A DNA stretch of 64,000 nucleotides from Eutypa lata (Eukaryota; Ascomycota; Sordariomycetes; Xylariales; Diatrypaceae). The stretch covers positions 2,294,001 through 2,358,000 of the forward strand of contig JAKULF010000003.1 in the NCBI GenBank assembly GCA_022661535.1, read 5' to 3'. Under the pieces are notes generated by a model. That model saw nothing but the letters and a program-made list of their open reading frames with translations, did not search any database and was not told where the DNA came from. Numbering within the stretch: position 1 is the first letter of the stretch; each line of letters begins with the position of its first letter. Below, piece after piece: positions 1 to 11,636 of the stretch. The translations under genes and the position numbers were made by a program.

Positions 1-1255
1 GTTGGCCGCGCAGGTGCTCGAGTCTACGGGTGGGTTTGTGCAGCCTAGCAAGCAGGATGCAAACGCGCTGGCGATGATTATTAGAGAGCCGCTCGGCGTG
101 CAAGTTGGCATCGCACCATGGAACGCGGCCTTGTTCCTGGGCCTTCGATCAGTGGCAATCCCCATCGCTTGTGGGAATACGGCGATTTTGAAAGGGTCTG
201 AGCAGTCGCCCCTCGTGCATCACTCTATTGGCAAGCTCTTTGGCGACGCCGGTTTCCCTCCAGGCGTCTTGAATGTTCTGCAGCATGCCCGGCAAGATGC
301 GGCAGGCGTTGTCGATGCCCTCGTCACAGACGAGCGAGTTCGCAAGGTCAACTTCACGGGAAGCACGGCGGTGGGCAAGATAGTCGCCGCCAAGGCAGCC
401 CAGCACTGTAAGCCGGTGTTGCTGGAGCTGGGCGGAAAGTCGGTGCAGCTGGTCCTTGAGGATGCGGATCTCGATGGCGCAGCAAATGCGGCAACCGCCG
501 GGGCCTTTACGCATGTGAGTAGTCAGCCATATCTTTTCAAAGAACCTCCTAGTCCACTCAAGCCGCTGTCCCCTAACTAGAGCTATGAAGCACGGCCAAG
601 TGTGCATGTCGACGGAACGAATCCTAGTCAGCCGCGTTGTACTTGACAGGTTTTCAGCTAAACTAGTCGCGAGCATGGCCCAAACGCGGGTTCTTCCAGG
701 TGCATCGCTTGACCATACGTCCAAGGTTATAGCACTTCTCGAAGACGCTCAAGCCAACGGCGCAAGGCTCCTCGGAGATAAGCAGCATGCGCAGCAAGAC
801 GGATCTTATCTGACGCCACGGATTCTCCTGAATGTGACGCCAGCCACGAAAATATGGCACACGGAGACCTTCGCCCCAGTAGCCTTACTGGTACCCTTTG
901 ACACGTTGGATGAGGCAGTCTCTCTGGCCAACGATAGCGCATACGGATTATCTGCTAGCGTTTTTACGGCTAACGTGCCTCTCGGGATTGAGCTCGCTCG
1001 ACGTCTTGACACTGGGGCGGTCCACATCAATTCGATGACGATACATGACGAGGCACACTTGCCGCACGGCGGTGGAAAGGACAGTGGCTGGGGAAGATTC
1101 GGTGTCCCTTGGGGTAAGTGTGAACTCTGGAAATGCCATGGCAGACTCACTTCTTAAAGATGGTACTAAGTAATGACTATACAGGGTTCCCGGAGTTCAC
1201 TCAGCTCAAGACAATCACTATTACAGATGGCCATCTCGGTGGAAAGTTGGACTGA
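1..1255 (+). CDS. Aldehyde dehydrogenase, aryl-aldehyde type (5' partial)
   Basis: NAD(P)+-dependent oxidation of an aldehyde to its acid; the vanillin/salicylaldehyde dehydrogenase branch is the closest I recognise, so an aromatic aldehyde is the likely substrate (inference). About 368 residues are visible and roughly 120 N-terminal residues lie outside the window. Seen: the substrate/cofactor region GNTAILKGSEQSP, the FTGSTAVGK NAD-binding motif, LELGGKS with the catalytic Glu, and GQVCMSTER with the catalytic Cys. Introns: 515-590 (GT..AAG; this junction restores the GQVC motif, whereas the open frame runs into a stop) and 1114-1184 (GTAAGT..ACAG). The last exon gives a GGF-P-E-F-T-Q-L C-terminus, normal for the family, with stop TGA at 1253. 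It is followed on the same strand by an alcohol dehydrogenase, which would supply its substrate. Confidence 0.88.
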
Positions 1256-1983
1256 TCCAAAGCTGAAGCGGTTGATGATACGTGTACCATGAAACAATTA
1301 ACTATCTAGTACTATTCTCTGATATAAGCACAGCCTGGAAGCAGCTCACTGTTCCCTTAAATTGAGACCGGCGCTAGGCGGCCGTTCATAGCAATTTAGT
1401 CAAACGAAGATTATAAACTTTTGCCCTCATTTACAAGTATGAATAGATTGCATAGTTTCCGGGAAGGGAGGTGTACCCCCTTGCGTAGCAGTTTAGGTAT
1501 AGAATAGACCTTCCGTAATAACCCGACGCAATTCGCAAGACCAAAAGAAAGTTTATCGAATGTTGCGAGGTTCAAAGCATTCAGGTCAAAAACTACCCTG
1601 TCGCTTATGTGCACGAATGCGGGCGGCAAGTTGAGGGAGTTGAGCCGGGTGGCTTCCGGGTGAGCTTCCGGTCGTTTCTTCTGCTGAGCATTCTCCGCAG
1701 CTACGATTTGCTAGTATCGCTAGTTCAGAGATCGACTCCTCGGCAGGTGTACAACTCCCTAAATACAAGCTGCGTTCTATATGCCGGCATGTATGTGAGT
1801 TCTCCAACGCCACATGACCTAGCGCTCCTCAAATCTACCTACTTACTTAGCTTTTATCCTTAGTGAAACCCCTCTATTTATCACGTTTTACGCATGTCCG
1901 AGCTATTGCGCCAGCTCCAACAACGGCCACAGTCAGTCAGTAACAAGCTCGCATCTCCACAGACGGGAATCCGTACTACTACT
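1256..1983 (+). promoter_or_regulatory. Intergenic/promoter region with paired GCTTCCGG elements
   Basis: No gene seen. Two direct copies of the 8-mer GCTTCCGG lie at 1652-1659 and 1664-1671 (12 bp centre to centre), about 315 bp before the alcohol dehydrogenase start. The same TTCCGG core recurs as pairs upstream of other genes of the block (see 3581, 6721 and 11984), so this is a candidate binding site for a shared Zn2Cys6 regulator. That role is inference. Confidence 0.4.
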
Positions 1984-3331
1984 ATGAAGATGGAGGTACC
2001 GAAGAACATCCATACCAAAGCTTACGTCGTCGCGCGCAAAGGCGATCCGTTCGTCCTCCACGACATCATTCTTGACGAGGTGCAGCCGGAAGAAGTATTG
2101 GTGGAGATTGAATATACAGGGATATGCCATACAGCATGTTTGCGATTGAATGAGCACTCTGTTACGGATGTTGATAGGCTAACCTGAGCTCTAGGACGTG
2201 GTCGTTCAGCACGGAGGAATGCCTATCGGTAGTTATCCTGCCGTCCTAGGTCACGAGGGTGTCGGAACTGTGCTTTGGGTGGGGTCCGACGTCAATGACA
2301 AGTCGATAGCGCCGGGAGACGCAGTACTGCTGTCGTTCCACTCCTGCGGACAGTGCAAAGCCTGCCTTGACGGCCGCTGCGGCGGTTGCCCGCACACGAC
2401 CGACATCAACTTTATCAACAACGCCCGCCGTGGACCTGCTGCGAAATCCCCGATCTCGCTCCCGGACGGGACAGAAGTGCACGGCCAGTTCTTCGGGCAG
2501 TCGTCTCTAAGCAAGGTTGTTGTCGCCACGGAGAAGTGTATCGTGAAGTTGGATGCTAAGCCGGAGGAGCTCCCGTACCTTGCCCCGCTTGCGTGCGGTT
2601 ACCTAACTGGCGCAGGGACGATGCTCAATGTGCTTATGCCGCAGCCTGCAGAGAGCGTCGCGGTACTAGGTGTGGGCGCCGTCGGTCTTGCCGCGTTGAT
2701 GGCCGCGAAAGCCCTCGGAGTTGGGCAGATTGTCGCTGTGGATCTTCAGGAGGCGAAGTTGCAGGCGGCGTCATCATCAGGGGCTACACATACAATCAAC
2801 ACAGCTCACTCTCCTGATCTTGCTTCGGCCTTGCGCACTGTGTTGCCCGACGGAGTGGACAAAATCATCGATACCACGGGAGTCGCTGGACTTCTCGAAG
2901 CGTCGGCTCGAGCGCTAGCTCATGGTGGGACGTTGGCCCTGGTAGGCGTGCCATCGCCAACCGCAAACCTGCAGCTGAACGCTTTGGACTTTTTGTTGGG
3001 CTGTAAACGTGTAGTTGGGGTTATTGAAGGGTTTTCGAATCCTCAGGTTGTACGTACTGCTCCTTGCCCACCATTGCCCGAAGATGCCTATTTCTGACTT
3101 ATTTGTTTGACCGCAGTTGATACCTCAACTCTTTCAGCTTTTTCGAGACGGAAAATTCCCTATTGACCGCATTGCAAAGATTTACCCTGCGGAGGAATTG
3201 TCTCAGGCTATCACAGATCTCAACTCTGGACAGGTTAGTAATTGTTCTATATATATTTACAAGTACGACGTCTAACAGGCAATAATTCATAGGTCATTAA
3301 GCCTATTCTATCATGGGAAAGCATCAATTAA
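1984..3331 (+). CDS. Zinc-dependent alcohol dehydrogenase (aryl/benzyl alcohol type)
   Basis: Medium-chain, zinc-dependent dehydrogenase of about 385 residues; oxidises an alcohol to an aldehyde with NAD(P)+. Seen: GICHTD at the catalytic-zinc Cys, GHEGVGTV, the structural-zinc cysteine cluster SCGQCKACLDGRCGGC, and the Rossmann motif VLGVGAVGL. Exons are 1984-2133, 2195-3046, 3117-3233 and 3293-3331. The first intron (2134-2194) appears to start with GC rather than GT: only that donor keeps GICHT-DVVVQHG in frame, because the nearest GT donor gives a stop. ATG 1984 (or 1990) is preferred because the protein then begins near the normal MDR start; an in-frame ATG at 1894 would add a low-complexity extension. 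Lying 0.7 kb after an aldehyde dehydrogenase, it likely performs the first step of alcohol to aldehyde to acid oxidation. Benzyl-alcohol preference is inferred from overall resemblance only. Confidence 0.88.
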
Positions 3332-3786
3332 TTTATAGACGGGGTATTTACATAGTGCACGTCGAACATAAAATGGCACCATATAACTAATATATAAACC
3401 CCCTCTTTCCACACTCCCCCATACACGCCCTCTCTCTCTTGGTATAAATTAACTGATGTTTATTTCTCTCCGATGATCCTTCGGCGAAACTATGTGTGAA
3501 TTATTATTTTCTTTTTAGACCAGGTGAAATATACACTTTTCCCACGTAGATAGGCCTAGAAAGGTGAATCTCTGCTACGGCCGGAAGCTATTCCGGTGAC
3601 GTGCGGCTATGAATCCCGCTAGTGTATCTATTGAGCTTGAGCCCACACGGCATTCACTCCAGTTATAACTTCAGTTATAGATGCTTTGCTGCCTTATGTC
3701 GTTGATTTTGCTCGTCTTGGTGTGTCTTCATGTACTTTCAATTGCTTAATAATCCATATTATACTTTATCTCAATAGTACCTCACA
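3332..3786 (+). promoter_or_regulatory. Promoter of SDR gene with perfect CCGGAA-N4-TTCCGG palindrome
   Basis: Non-coding, partly pyrimidine-rich. A perfect inverted repeat CCGGAAGCTATTCCGG sits at 3581-3596, about 190 bp before the SDR start. CGG half-sites arranged as CGG-N8-CCG are a usual target form for dimeric Zn2Cys6 activators. The same arrangement appears at 11984-11997. Confidence 0.5.
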
Positions 3787-4763
3787 ATGGCACTAACGTC
3801 TCTTGCCGCGCGAAGTGGGCTTTTAAAGGGAAAGGTATCAATAATCACGGGCGCTTCTTCTGGTCTGGGACGAGCCATCGCTCTGTCCTTCGTTGAACAG
3901 GGGTCTGTCGTCGTGTGCGCCGACCGGGCACCGGGTCCTCGAGGTCACGAGTATCCGCCAACTCATGAGATCATTTCTAGTAAAGGCGGCAAGGCCGTCT
4001 TCCAGCCCACGGATGTATCTCATGAACCCAGCGTCAAGGACCTCGTTCAGCGCGCAGTAGATGAGTTTGGACGGGTAGACATGTAAGCCCGACACAGCAA
4101 GCACCCCTGGAGTCCCTCCAGTTCTAACAAATCACCCAGCATGGTCAACAACGCTGGGATAGCCCCGGATGCTTCAGAGCCACATCCCATTTGGGAGATG
4201 CCGTTGGAAACTTTTGATTCAACTTGGAAGGTTAATGCCCGTGGCGTGTTTCTGGGTTGCAAATATGCAGGCACACAGATGATGCGCCAAGAGAGGTTGC
4301 AGAACGATCATCGCGCCGGAACAATCATCAATATGGCGTCCGTCCTAGGTGTCCTCGGCAAGTCGGGCACATCGTCGTACGCAGCATCCAAGGGCGCGGT
4401 AATAGCCCTCACTCGGACGGTGGCTATGGATTATGCGCCACACCATATCCATTGCAACTCCATTCTACCTGGGTGTAAGTCGGCGCACACAATGTATTGA
4501 TTGTATACCTTACCGATGAATAGCAGTGATATACTAACGCATCATTAATTTCCCTTGTAGTCACGCGGACGCCCATGATTTCGACTATGACAGGAAACAG
4601 CGACGTTGAGCGTCAGATAGCACGAGAACACCCACTGCAACGTCTGGGTGAACCGGAAGAAATTGCGGGTGCGGCTCTTTTTCTTGCCAGTTGGCTTTCT
4701 AATGGGATCACTGGTTTGAACATGTCTGTGGATGGCGGCTTGCACGCTCAGTTGGGAATTTGA
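3787..4763 (+). CDS. Short-chain dehydrogenase/reductase (classical SDR)
   Basis: NAD(P)-dependent oxidoreductase of about 277 residues. Seen in order: TGASSGLGRAIA cofactor motif, NNAG, catalytic Ser in NMASVLG, Y-A-A-S-K (YxxxK), and the C-terminal RLGEPEEIAG and SVDGG motifs typical of classical SDRs. Three exons: 3787-4082, 4140-4474 and 4561-4763, with GTAAG donors; joining them gives DIMVNNAG and ILPG-F-TRTPM without a break. The substrate cannot be read from the sequence. Its position between an alcohol dehydrogenase and a divergent hydrolase/monooxygenase pair, and its palindromic promoter element, argue that it belongs to the same catabolic block, perhaps oxidising or reducing an alicyclic or benzylic alcohol/ketone intermediate (inference). 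Confidence 0.9.
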
Positions 4764-5034
4764 ATATATATTTAAGAAGTCCTATTTCAGAGAACCTTGA
4801 ACAGATCCCATGTCTTTCTATGTCATGAATAGCGATTTAACTCTCGGGAGGAACTCTCTCATATCCAATGAACGAATCCCCTAATAGTGAATCATATCAT
4901 ACCAGCTTATAGAGCTCTATGGGTGTTCGATATAGAAAATAGAATACAAATGAATTTCCCTTGTCGATGACTGGAGCTTTGGCGTGGTGACTCAGGTACT
5001 ACAAATCCAGTGTTACATAACTGTCTGCTGCGCT

Positions 5035-6502
5035 TCAAGATGTTTGCAAGCCCCGGTATACTTTCTTCTCCACAGCCGCCCATAGCATCGCAACTTTGGG
5101 GTCGGCGAAAGGCAGCATCTGCGATGCCACCACACCACCGACACCTTGCTCTCTGTCGCACCACCAAAACACATTTGACAGCCCGCTCCAGTGCGCAGTG
5201 GCATCGGATCGACCCGTCGGCCCTGGTGATATCATGAAACTAAGCCCCCAGCCTTGAGGTGCGGGTGCGGGACAAAAGGGGTACAATGATTCAGCAGGGT
5301 AAACTAGGTCAGGCTTGACAGCCGGCAGTTTGCGACGGGCAAATTTAGGGCTCCCGGGGATTTGATTTTCAAACATCTCCGCTACTGTTTCTGGCTGCAG
5401 AATTGCCTTGCTGCTTAGAGAGCGACCGTCTCGTAGTAGCATAGTGAGTATCTCTGTCGACAATCAGCCAAGTCATGCAGTAGGTGATGAAACGGTGCTG
5501 ATCACGTACTTCCAAACTCGCGTATGCTTCCATACAATCCGGCACCGCCGCTATAGAAAATGCCAGTCGATTCGGCCCCAGAAATTGAACTGCTCAGAGG
5601 GAAGCTTCGTCGAGTAAGCTGGCCGTCTTCATCCTTTTGCCATATTCCAACGAGCCTTCGTCTCATGGACTCCGAGGGTACCATGCTTAGGTCCTGAATA
5701 CCCAAATCCTTGAATATATGTTTTTGCATATACTCATTGAGATTCATCCCCGAAACACGTTCCACAACCATACCGACCCAATCCATACTAATCTAAGTAG
5801 ATATCAGCATGAAGCATTGGTGTGCCCGTCCGCCCTAATAGTACCTACACCATATTCAAACTTCTCACCTGGCTGATTGACAAGTGGTTGCAAGAAGTTT
5901 GCTACATCACCTGCGAATTCATCGAACTCACCCCGAGCTGACCCGTGGGACCGGCAATATTGCTGCAACTTTGGGTTCAGGAACGAGTACCCAAAGCCAG
6001 CTTCTCTCGTTAGAAATGCAAAGCCCGCGAAACGAATCTTCCAATCGGGCGAGCCCTACTTACATGTATGGGTCATCAGCATTCTTAAAGTGATGCGGGA
6101 TTGTTTTGCTGCTAAAGAGCCATCTAGCTGGATGACCTTGACCTCCTTGAGCTCCGGGCAGAGTTCTTCGAGCTGATCGGCGTCATCGAGGCGAAGAACG
6201 GACTGCTCGACAAGCTGCATGCAGGCGATGCTAGTTACAAGCTTGGTACAGGATGCTAGCCAGTATACGTCGTCATGGTTCTCATCGCTGCTTTCAGCAT
6301 CCAGGCCAATCTGGCGACCAGTGCCATTAGCTGCGTACGTTGCTCCCGCAGCATGAGCAAATAGCTGGGGGGATGAATCATTCCCTGCGCCAACCACGAC
6401 AACGTTGGCGCATGGCAAATCAGCATGCTCTCCTAAGCAAGCAGCGTCTATGAGATCTCGAAGCTCGCCAGCAGTTTGGGAAGACAGCGCGACAGAACCC
6501 AT
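5035..6502 (-). CDS. Class-C beta-lactamase-like serine hydrolase (esterase)
   Basis: Member of the beta-lactamase/transpeptidase-like family, which in fungi mostly contains esterases and acyltransferases rather than antibiotic-resistance enzymes. Seen: the S-x-x-K nucleophile motif in WLASCTKLV, HTSGFGY, and a C-terminal HWSGLSN box in the KTG position. About 430 residues in four exons. Junctions that restore continuity are near 6057/6005 (HT-SGFGY), 5870/5790 (EKFEYG-ISMDW) and 5510/5449 (REFG-KILTM). No signal peptide is seen, so it is probably cytosolic. It is divergently transcribed from the FAD monooxygenase across a 546 bp shared promoter. In this setting it may hydrolyse an ester or lactone made by the block's Baeyer-Villiger-like enzyme (inference). 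Confidence 0.85.
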
Positions 6503-7048
6503 GGTAGTTGGGACGAACAGATCATTTGCTTACCAGTTTCATGCAATGTTGATGAAGATCTGCCAGTTTTGAATATGCATATGACATGCAGGCTGGGGCA
6601 TTCCATGGGCATTGCATATCATCCGCAACACTGCCGATTTGGGGTCAAGAGCGGAACGTAGAGGGGCAGATGTGTGGGGCTACCCCGGCTCTTGAGCCCG
6701 GATAGCATCCCGATACCCGATTCCGGATGCACATCCGGATGCACATCCGGAGACGATGCTTTTGCCCCTACGTCCAGATATGACTTTCCAATTACACTAC
6801 CGAGGTGGGGTATAGCCTATCATTTGTCGCGCTCGGTAAAGGTCGCAGGCGCGTCCCGAAGGTTAGAAAATGTATGTGCAACTATTCGTTTAGCCGGGCT
6901 TGTCTAGGTATCTCTCTCTCGGTCTTCGCCAATACCTCTTGGCTCTTAGTAGTTTGCCACTACTTTTGGGCTCAGGAGAGGTTGCCTCTTCCGAAGAGAC
7001 TCTCTTCCTATACACGTTCTCAAAACTTCGTGATTTGCAAACGTCCAC
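6503..7048. promoter_or_regulatory. Divergent promoter with three 12-bp-spaced TCCGGA elements
   Basis: Shared upstream region of the beta-lactamase-like gene (minus) and the FAD monooxygenase (plus). TCCGGA, itself a palindrome, occurs at 6722-6727, 6734-6739 and 6746-6751 with identical TGCACA spacers, making a 12-bp tandem repeat. The 12 bp period equals the spacing of the pair at 1652-1671. It could be a tandem operator for the cluster regulator (inference). Confidence 0.5.
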
Positions 7049-9342
7049 ATGGCTGAGCGAGTTGACGTTCTGATCTGCGGCAGCGGATCTGCCGGATTAT
7101 GTGCTGCGGTTTGGCTTGCGCGATGTGGTATTAACTTCAAGATTCTTGAACGTCGCCCAGGTCCGTTGAAGAATGGACAAGCGGACGGGGTGCAATGTCG
7201 AACCGTCGAGATCTTTGAGAGTTTCGGCCTGTCCGAGGACCTTCTTAAGGAAGCCTACCACGTGCTCGAGGTCGCCTTTTGGGCGGCAGATGCCGGCGAC
7301 AACATCAGACGCACAAACCTAGCGGCAGACACACAACCAGGGCTCAGCCACCAACCCCACGTAATCCTAAATCAGGCCAGGATTAACGGTTTTATGATTC
7401 AAGAGACGGAAAGGGCATCGGGGAAAACAAATATTGAGTACGGGGTCGACGTAAAGAGTGTAGAGCTGGATAGCTCAGCTAGTGAGGAACCCAATGCCTA
7501 CTGCGTTACCACGAAAGCTGTCTGTGATGGTACTGAGAGGGTTTTTCAATCCCGATATGTATTAGTGCGTAAGGCGTCGGTCGGTGATATGAGCTCTCTA
7601 GACTGACAGTTGGACAGGGTTGCGACGGAGCACATAGCGCAGTGAGGAAGTCTTTGGGGATCAACATGGACGGAGACAGCACCAACGCCGTCTGGGGTGT
7701 GATGGATATCCATGTCAAGACCGATTTCCCCGACATCCGGAAGAAGGCCGTCATTCACGCTCGCTCAGGCAATCTCATGATCATTCCCCGCGAAGGTGAC
7801 TCAATGGTCCGCTTCTATATCGAGCTAGGACAAGCGGTAGTCAAAGACGTCACACTGGCTGGTCTTCAAGTCCGAGCACGCCGTATCTTCAGCCCCTTCC
7901 CCGTTGAATTCTTAGAGACCATCTGGTGGTCGGCAGTAAGCAACTTTCGGAGTCCTTTTGCCCCTATCTAGCATATTTCGGGAGCACATGTCTTTGTCAA
8001 GAGGAGTTTTCGCTCCTGTAAAATGTCTTGGAGTTCCCGGATTGTCTAGAAAAATAAATGGCTAACTCCAAATGTTGCAGTACTCGATCGGACAGCGTAT
8101 TGCTGACAACTTTACCGTGGGCGGCCGGATTTTCCTAACGGGCGATGCCTGCCACACCCATTCCCCAAAGGCCGGACAAGGCATGAATGTTAGCTTGCAG
8201 GATGGCTACAATATTGGGTGGAAGCTTGCGGCTATATTACGGGGCCGGGCCTCGACAAGAATCCTCGATACGTATGTTTCGGAACGGCAAAGAACCGCGG
8301 CCGACTTGATCGAATTTGACCGTTTCTTTGCCAACCTGTTTTCGACATCCTACCGCGAGAAGCACGGAATCACCTCGGAAGAATTCAAGAACCAATTCGT
8401 CAAGGCTGGCCAATACACAGCAGGGCTAGCGACCAAATATAACCAATCCCTGTTAGTCTCGCAGCCGCCAGGCAATGTCCAACTTGCCAAAAACTTGACA
8501 GTAGGTATGCGCTTTCCGAGTGCTCAGGTCGTTCGATTTTGTGATGCTCGTCCTATGCAACTTGTCGCCGCTTTGCCCGCTGACTCACGCTGGCACGTGG
8601 TGGTGTTTGCTGGAGATGTATTGGCCCCTGGAAGGTTGGACAGGCTTGCACAGGTTAGCAGTATCCTGGTATACATGAGTCAGCCATGGATTACTGATTA
8701 TGTTACCAGCTCGCGTCGAAACTGGAAGAGATGTCCCGATCGTTCACACCAGCCGGTGTAGATTTCAACAGCATCATTCAAGGCGTTCTCGTCCTTGCAT
8801 CCAAGCGCACCAACATCGAGCAGGCCGATATTCCCAACTTCTTCACCCCTGCCACGGGGAGGTGGAAAGCCAAGCGTAGGTCCAGTCCCAGGCCTTGATT
8901 CGTCGATGTGCTAACATACACAGATCTACACAAAGTTTTCGTAGACGACGAGAGCTATAATTCTGGACAGTAAGCATCTTTCGTGGTTATTTCATGCGCG
9001 TTATAGTGAATTCGACCTTTGGGGTTACGCCAGGGGGTGCACCCGGGAGTAAAAGCCCGCATATCACCCCTTATCTTTCTAAATTTTCCTCCAAGACACA
9101 ACTGCTAATTTCATACGTTGCAGTGGACACGCATACCAAGCCTATGGCATTGACCCCGAACAAGGTTGCCTCGTGATCGTGCGCCCCGACCAGTGTACGT
9201 TTTCTTCCACCCATGCGAGGATGTTGTATTAACGTCCTATCACGCAGATATCGCGCAGGTCACGTCTTTGGATGATTTTAAGAATGTCTTAGCCTTTTTT
9301 GAAGGGTTCCTAATCTCTAACTCAAAACGGTTATGGCACTGA
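7049..9342 (+). CDS. FAD-dependent aromatic monooxygenase (phenol 2-monooxygenase-like)
   Basis: Class A flavoprotein hydroxylase of about 594 residues; hydroxylates a phenolic ring with NAD(P)H and O2. Seen: GSGSAGL (FAD GxGxxG), Q-A-R contact region, GCDGAHSAVRKSLG (DG motif), FLTGDACHTHSPKAGQGMN (GD motif with the phenol-hydroxylase H-x-H-x-P-K-x-G-Q-G-M-N pattern), and a C-terminal thioredoxin-like domain ending VRPDQYIAQV and LDDFKNVLAFFEGFL. Seven exons: 7049-7564, 7618-7935, 8081-8653, 8710-8875, 8924-8969, 9124-9194 and 9248-9342, all GT-AG and in frame. The three-domain layout and final domain match phenol hydroxylases rather than the shorter salicylate hydroxylases. Likely makes a catechol or hydroquinone from a cluster intermediate. 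Confidence 0.9.
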
Positions 9343-10630
9343 GATATATTGACATCAAATCATCTCGGTTAGACTTCACGCCACCAAACTCTCTGCTTAA
9401 ATGTCCAGGTAACCACTCTTATCCTGCGGCTCACCCTCTATCCTCACAAGATGTCAACCCCCGCCATTTCTACTTTGATATACTAGCTCTCACCCACCAG
9501 CCTGGCTAACTATCGGACTTGCCTGAAACTTGGGGATGGGCCTCTCCGCCTCTCCGCCTCATCCAGCGAAGGATTACAGACATCAGCTTAGACCCAATGT
9601 TGCATTATGAAGACGGAAATATTTTGCTTTAGTGGAAATAACACTACGTACAATCACTGCGATACTAAATCAAACGTATAAAAAAGGAGAGAAACATTTG
9701 CGACATGTATCTCATAGAGACATGTCTATTGTTCTATTGATCCATAATTATGGTGATATGAATATTGAAATTGTAATTATTACGGCACATTATCTAGTAT
9801 GCGATGTCCCCTAGTTCCTATAATGGAGATATACTGGTGGCCACTGGATCCCTACTATGTGGTTCGGTGAAGGTTTAACTATTATTAATCGTCCTATGCT
9901 CTTCTGGAGTACCCGATACATATAGACCTCCGGCACGATGTATCACCTATGTATATAGTCCTGGCTTTACAAATTAGACAAACCCATATTTAAAGAACTC
10001 GAAAACGGTTACTTCAACTAGCGCGCACATCGTAGTGGTAAGAAGACAACCCTTTGAAATGCCATCTCCCTCTCCAATAGTAGAGCATAGTACCTATATA
10101 GAGACTGTTTCTAGCCAGGAGATAGTGTACTTATTAATATATCCAGGGAGACATTACTCAAGAGGTATCATCATACAGGAAAGAGGTGCCTTTTAGAGCC
10201 ACGCATCTGGACTTGTGCTCTTCATGATTAACCCTATTTTCCAAGACCTCCTATCCTCTTTACTCATAGGTCATTAGGTGAGTAATTCTTAGATATGCAT
10301 TGTGCTTATGTCTTTAACCTAACGGGTAGCATATAAAGTACAGGAGCAACATGTGTATATTTGTATACGCGAGCGATGTTAAGTGGTCCTATCATTATCG
10401 AAGGACATTCTGGATTTTTTGGGATCATGAATAATAAATCCCTTTCCCATCAACTTGTGGCAAGCTAGAGGCCTTGGGCGGGCCCTACCATCCCGAGCAT
10501 GTCCTCGTGCTGAGCTATACAAGGTGTCCAAGGTATCTCAGACCTCCGAGTTCCGCCATGTCTGCGCAGATGTCTCTTCCACCAAAACTAAATAAAACAG
10601 AAAGAAAACTGTGACACATTCTGCCGTCTG
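9343..10630. other. Intergenic, no gene recognised
   Basis: About 1.3 kb between the converging 3' ends of the monooxygenase and the decarboxylase-like gene. Frames are full of stops and I recognise no protein remnant. A short CCTCTCCG repeat occurs near 9541-9560. AT content rises after 9600. Confidence 0.6.
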
Positions 10631-11636
10631 TTATTTCAGACGGGGGAAAAGGGCTAGGGCATTCTCACGATTGATCTTGGCTGCTAGGGTGGGATCCTCA
10701 AATTGGTATGCATCCTGCCTCGAGGTGTGGAAGTTGATGATGTTGTTATTAGCGTACGGGGTATCACTGCCATAAAGGATATGGCCAGGCTTGGCAAACC
10801 TCTCCAGGATACGCAAGACATTCTCTGAGCCAGCTACCGCCGTATCGTAGTAGAAGTTGCGAGCATCGTCCCAGAACGCATCGAGTTCCTCCTCGGTCTT
10901 TGGTAGGATACTAGCCGGGCGTCCCAAGAGGTAGGGCAAAGTTCCACCAGCGTGCGATAGGATAATCATGCAGTTGGGGTTGTTGCGGACCGTCTTGTTA
11001 TGCAGCATATCAAGGGCGGTCTGGGTTGTCTCGAATGGATATCGGATGACTGGTTGCGGGAGATTGCTGACCTGGCTGATATCGACAGGGTGTGTGGGAT
11101 GGACGAGGACAACAGCCGACCGGCGATTGAGCTCTGCCCAGAAGTACTCTAAGTCTGGATGACCCAGGTAATGATTGCCCTCGCCGTATCTCGTGAAAAG
11201 TATCACACCATCTGCCTTGAGAACGTCATAAGCGTAGTTAAGCTCTTGCAAGGCGAGTTCCTTATCTAGGAGGTTAGGGAGCGCGGCCAAGAAACCGTAT
11301 TCCTTAGGTCTCTCATCGCGAAGCTTGGCGCAGAATTCGTTAGCCTTGCGGGCCAGGTTTGCTGATTCCTTAGGATCCTTGAGAATGCAGGCCCCCGGAG
11401 CTGTGAGGGACAGGATGGTGGTAGTGATGCCAAATTTGTCGTTGACTTTTGCATCAAGCTCAGGGGTCCACTCCGGAATGAACCAACCAGACGGGTCACC
11501 ACCAGATACTGTCACGGCTAGTTGAGGTACTCATTGTCAGTAGATGAACAATATAGCGGAATATTCTCTGTAACTGACCTTCGCGATAAAAATCGGGAAC
11601 AAAATGGTGGTGGACGTCGATTCTGTTGGGACCCAT
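10631..11636 (-). CDS. Metal-dependent decarboxylase, ACMSD/6-methylsalicylate decarboxylase-like
   Basis: Amidohydrolase-superfamily TIM barrel of about 314 residues. The closest families I recognise are fungal 6-methylsalicylic acid decarboxylases and ACMSD / gamma-resorcylate decarboxylases, which remove CO2 without an organic cofactor. Seen: N-terminal DVHHHFVPDFYREA (HxH zinc ligands), LVHPTHP (His), ILSHAGGTLPYLLGR (His), and YGSDTPY (Asp ligand). Two exons: 11636-11579 and 11517-10631; the first is short and is required for the HxH motif, so an annotation starting after the intron would lose the metal site. It shares a promoter with the plus-strand flavoprotein at 12090. The likely reaction is decarboxylation of a hydroxylated benzoate to a phenol, which would feed the phenol-hydroxylase-like enzyme (inference). 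It could instead be a hydrolase of the same fold. Confidence 0.85.

Noticed and set aside
1609..1863. 84-codon plus-strand frame before the alcohol dehydrogenase
   Set aside because: Overlaps the paired GCTTCCGG promoter elements and has no protein resemblance.
5035..6502. Beta-lactamase-like gene as an antibiotic-resistance gene
   Set aside because: Fungal members of this fold are mostly esterases or acyltransferases; spliced introns show a native eukaryotic gene, not a bacterial import.
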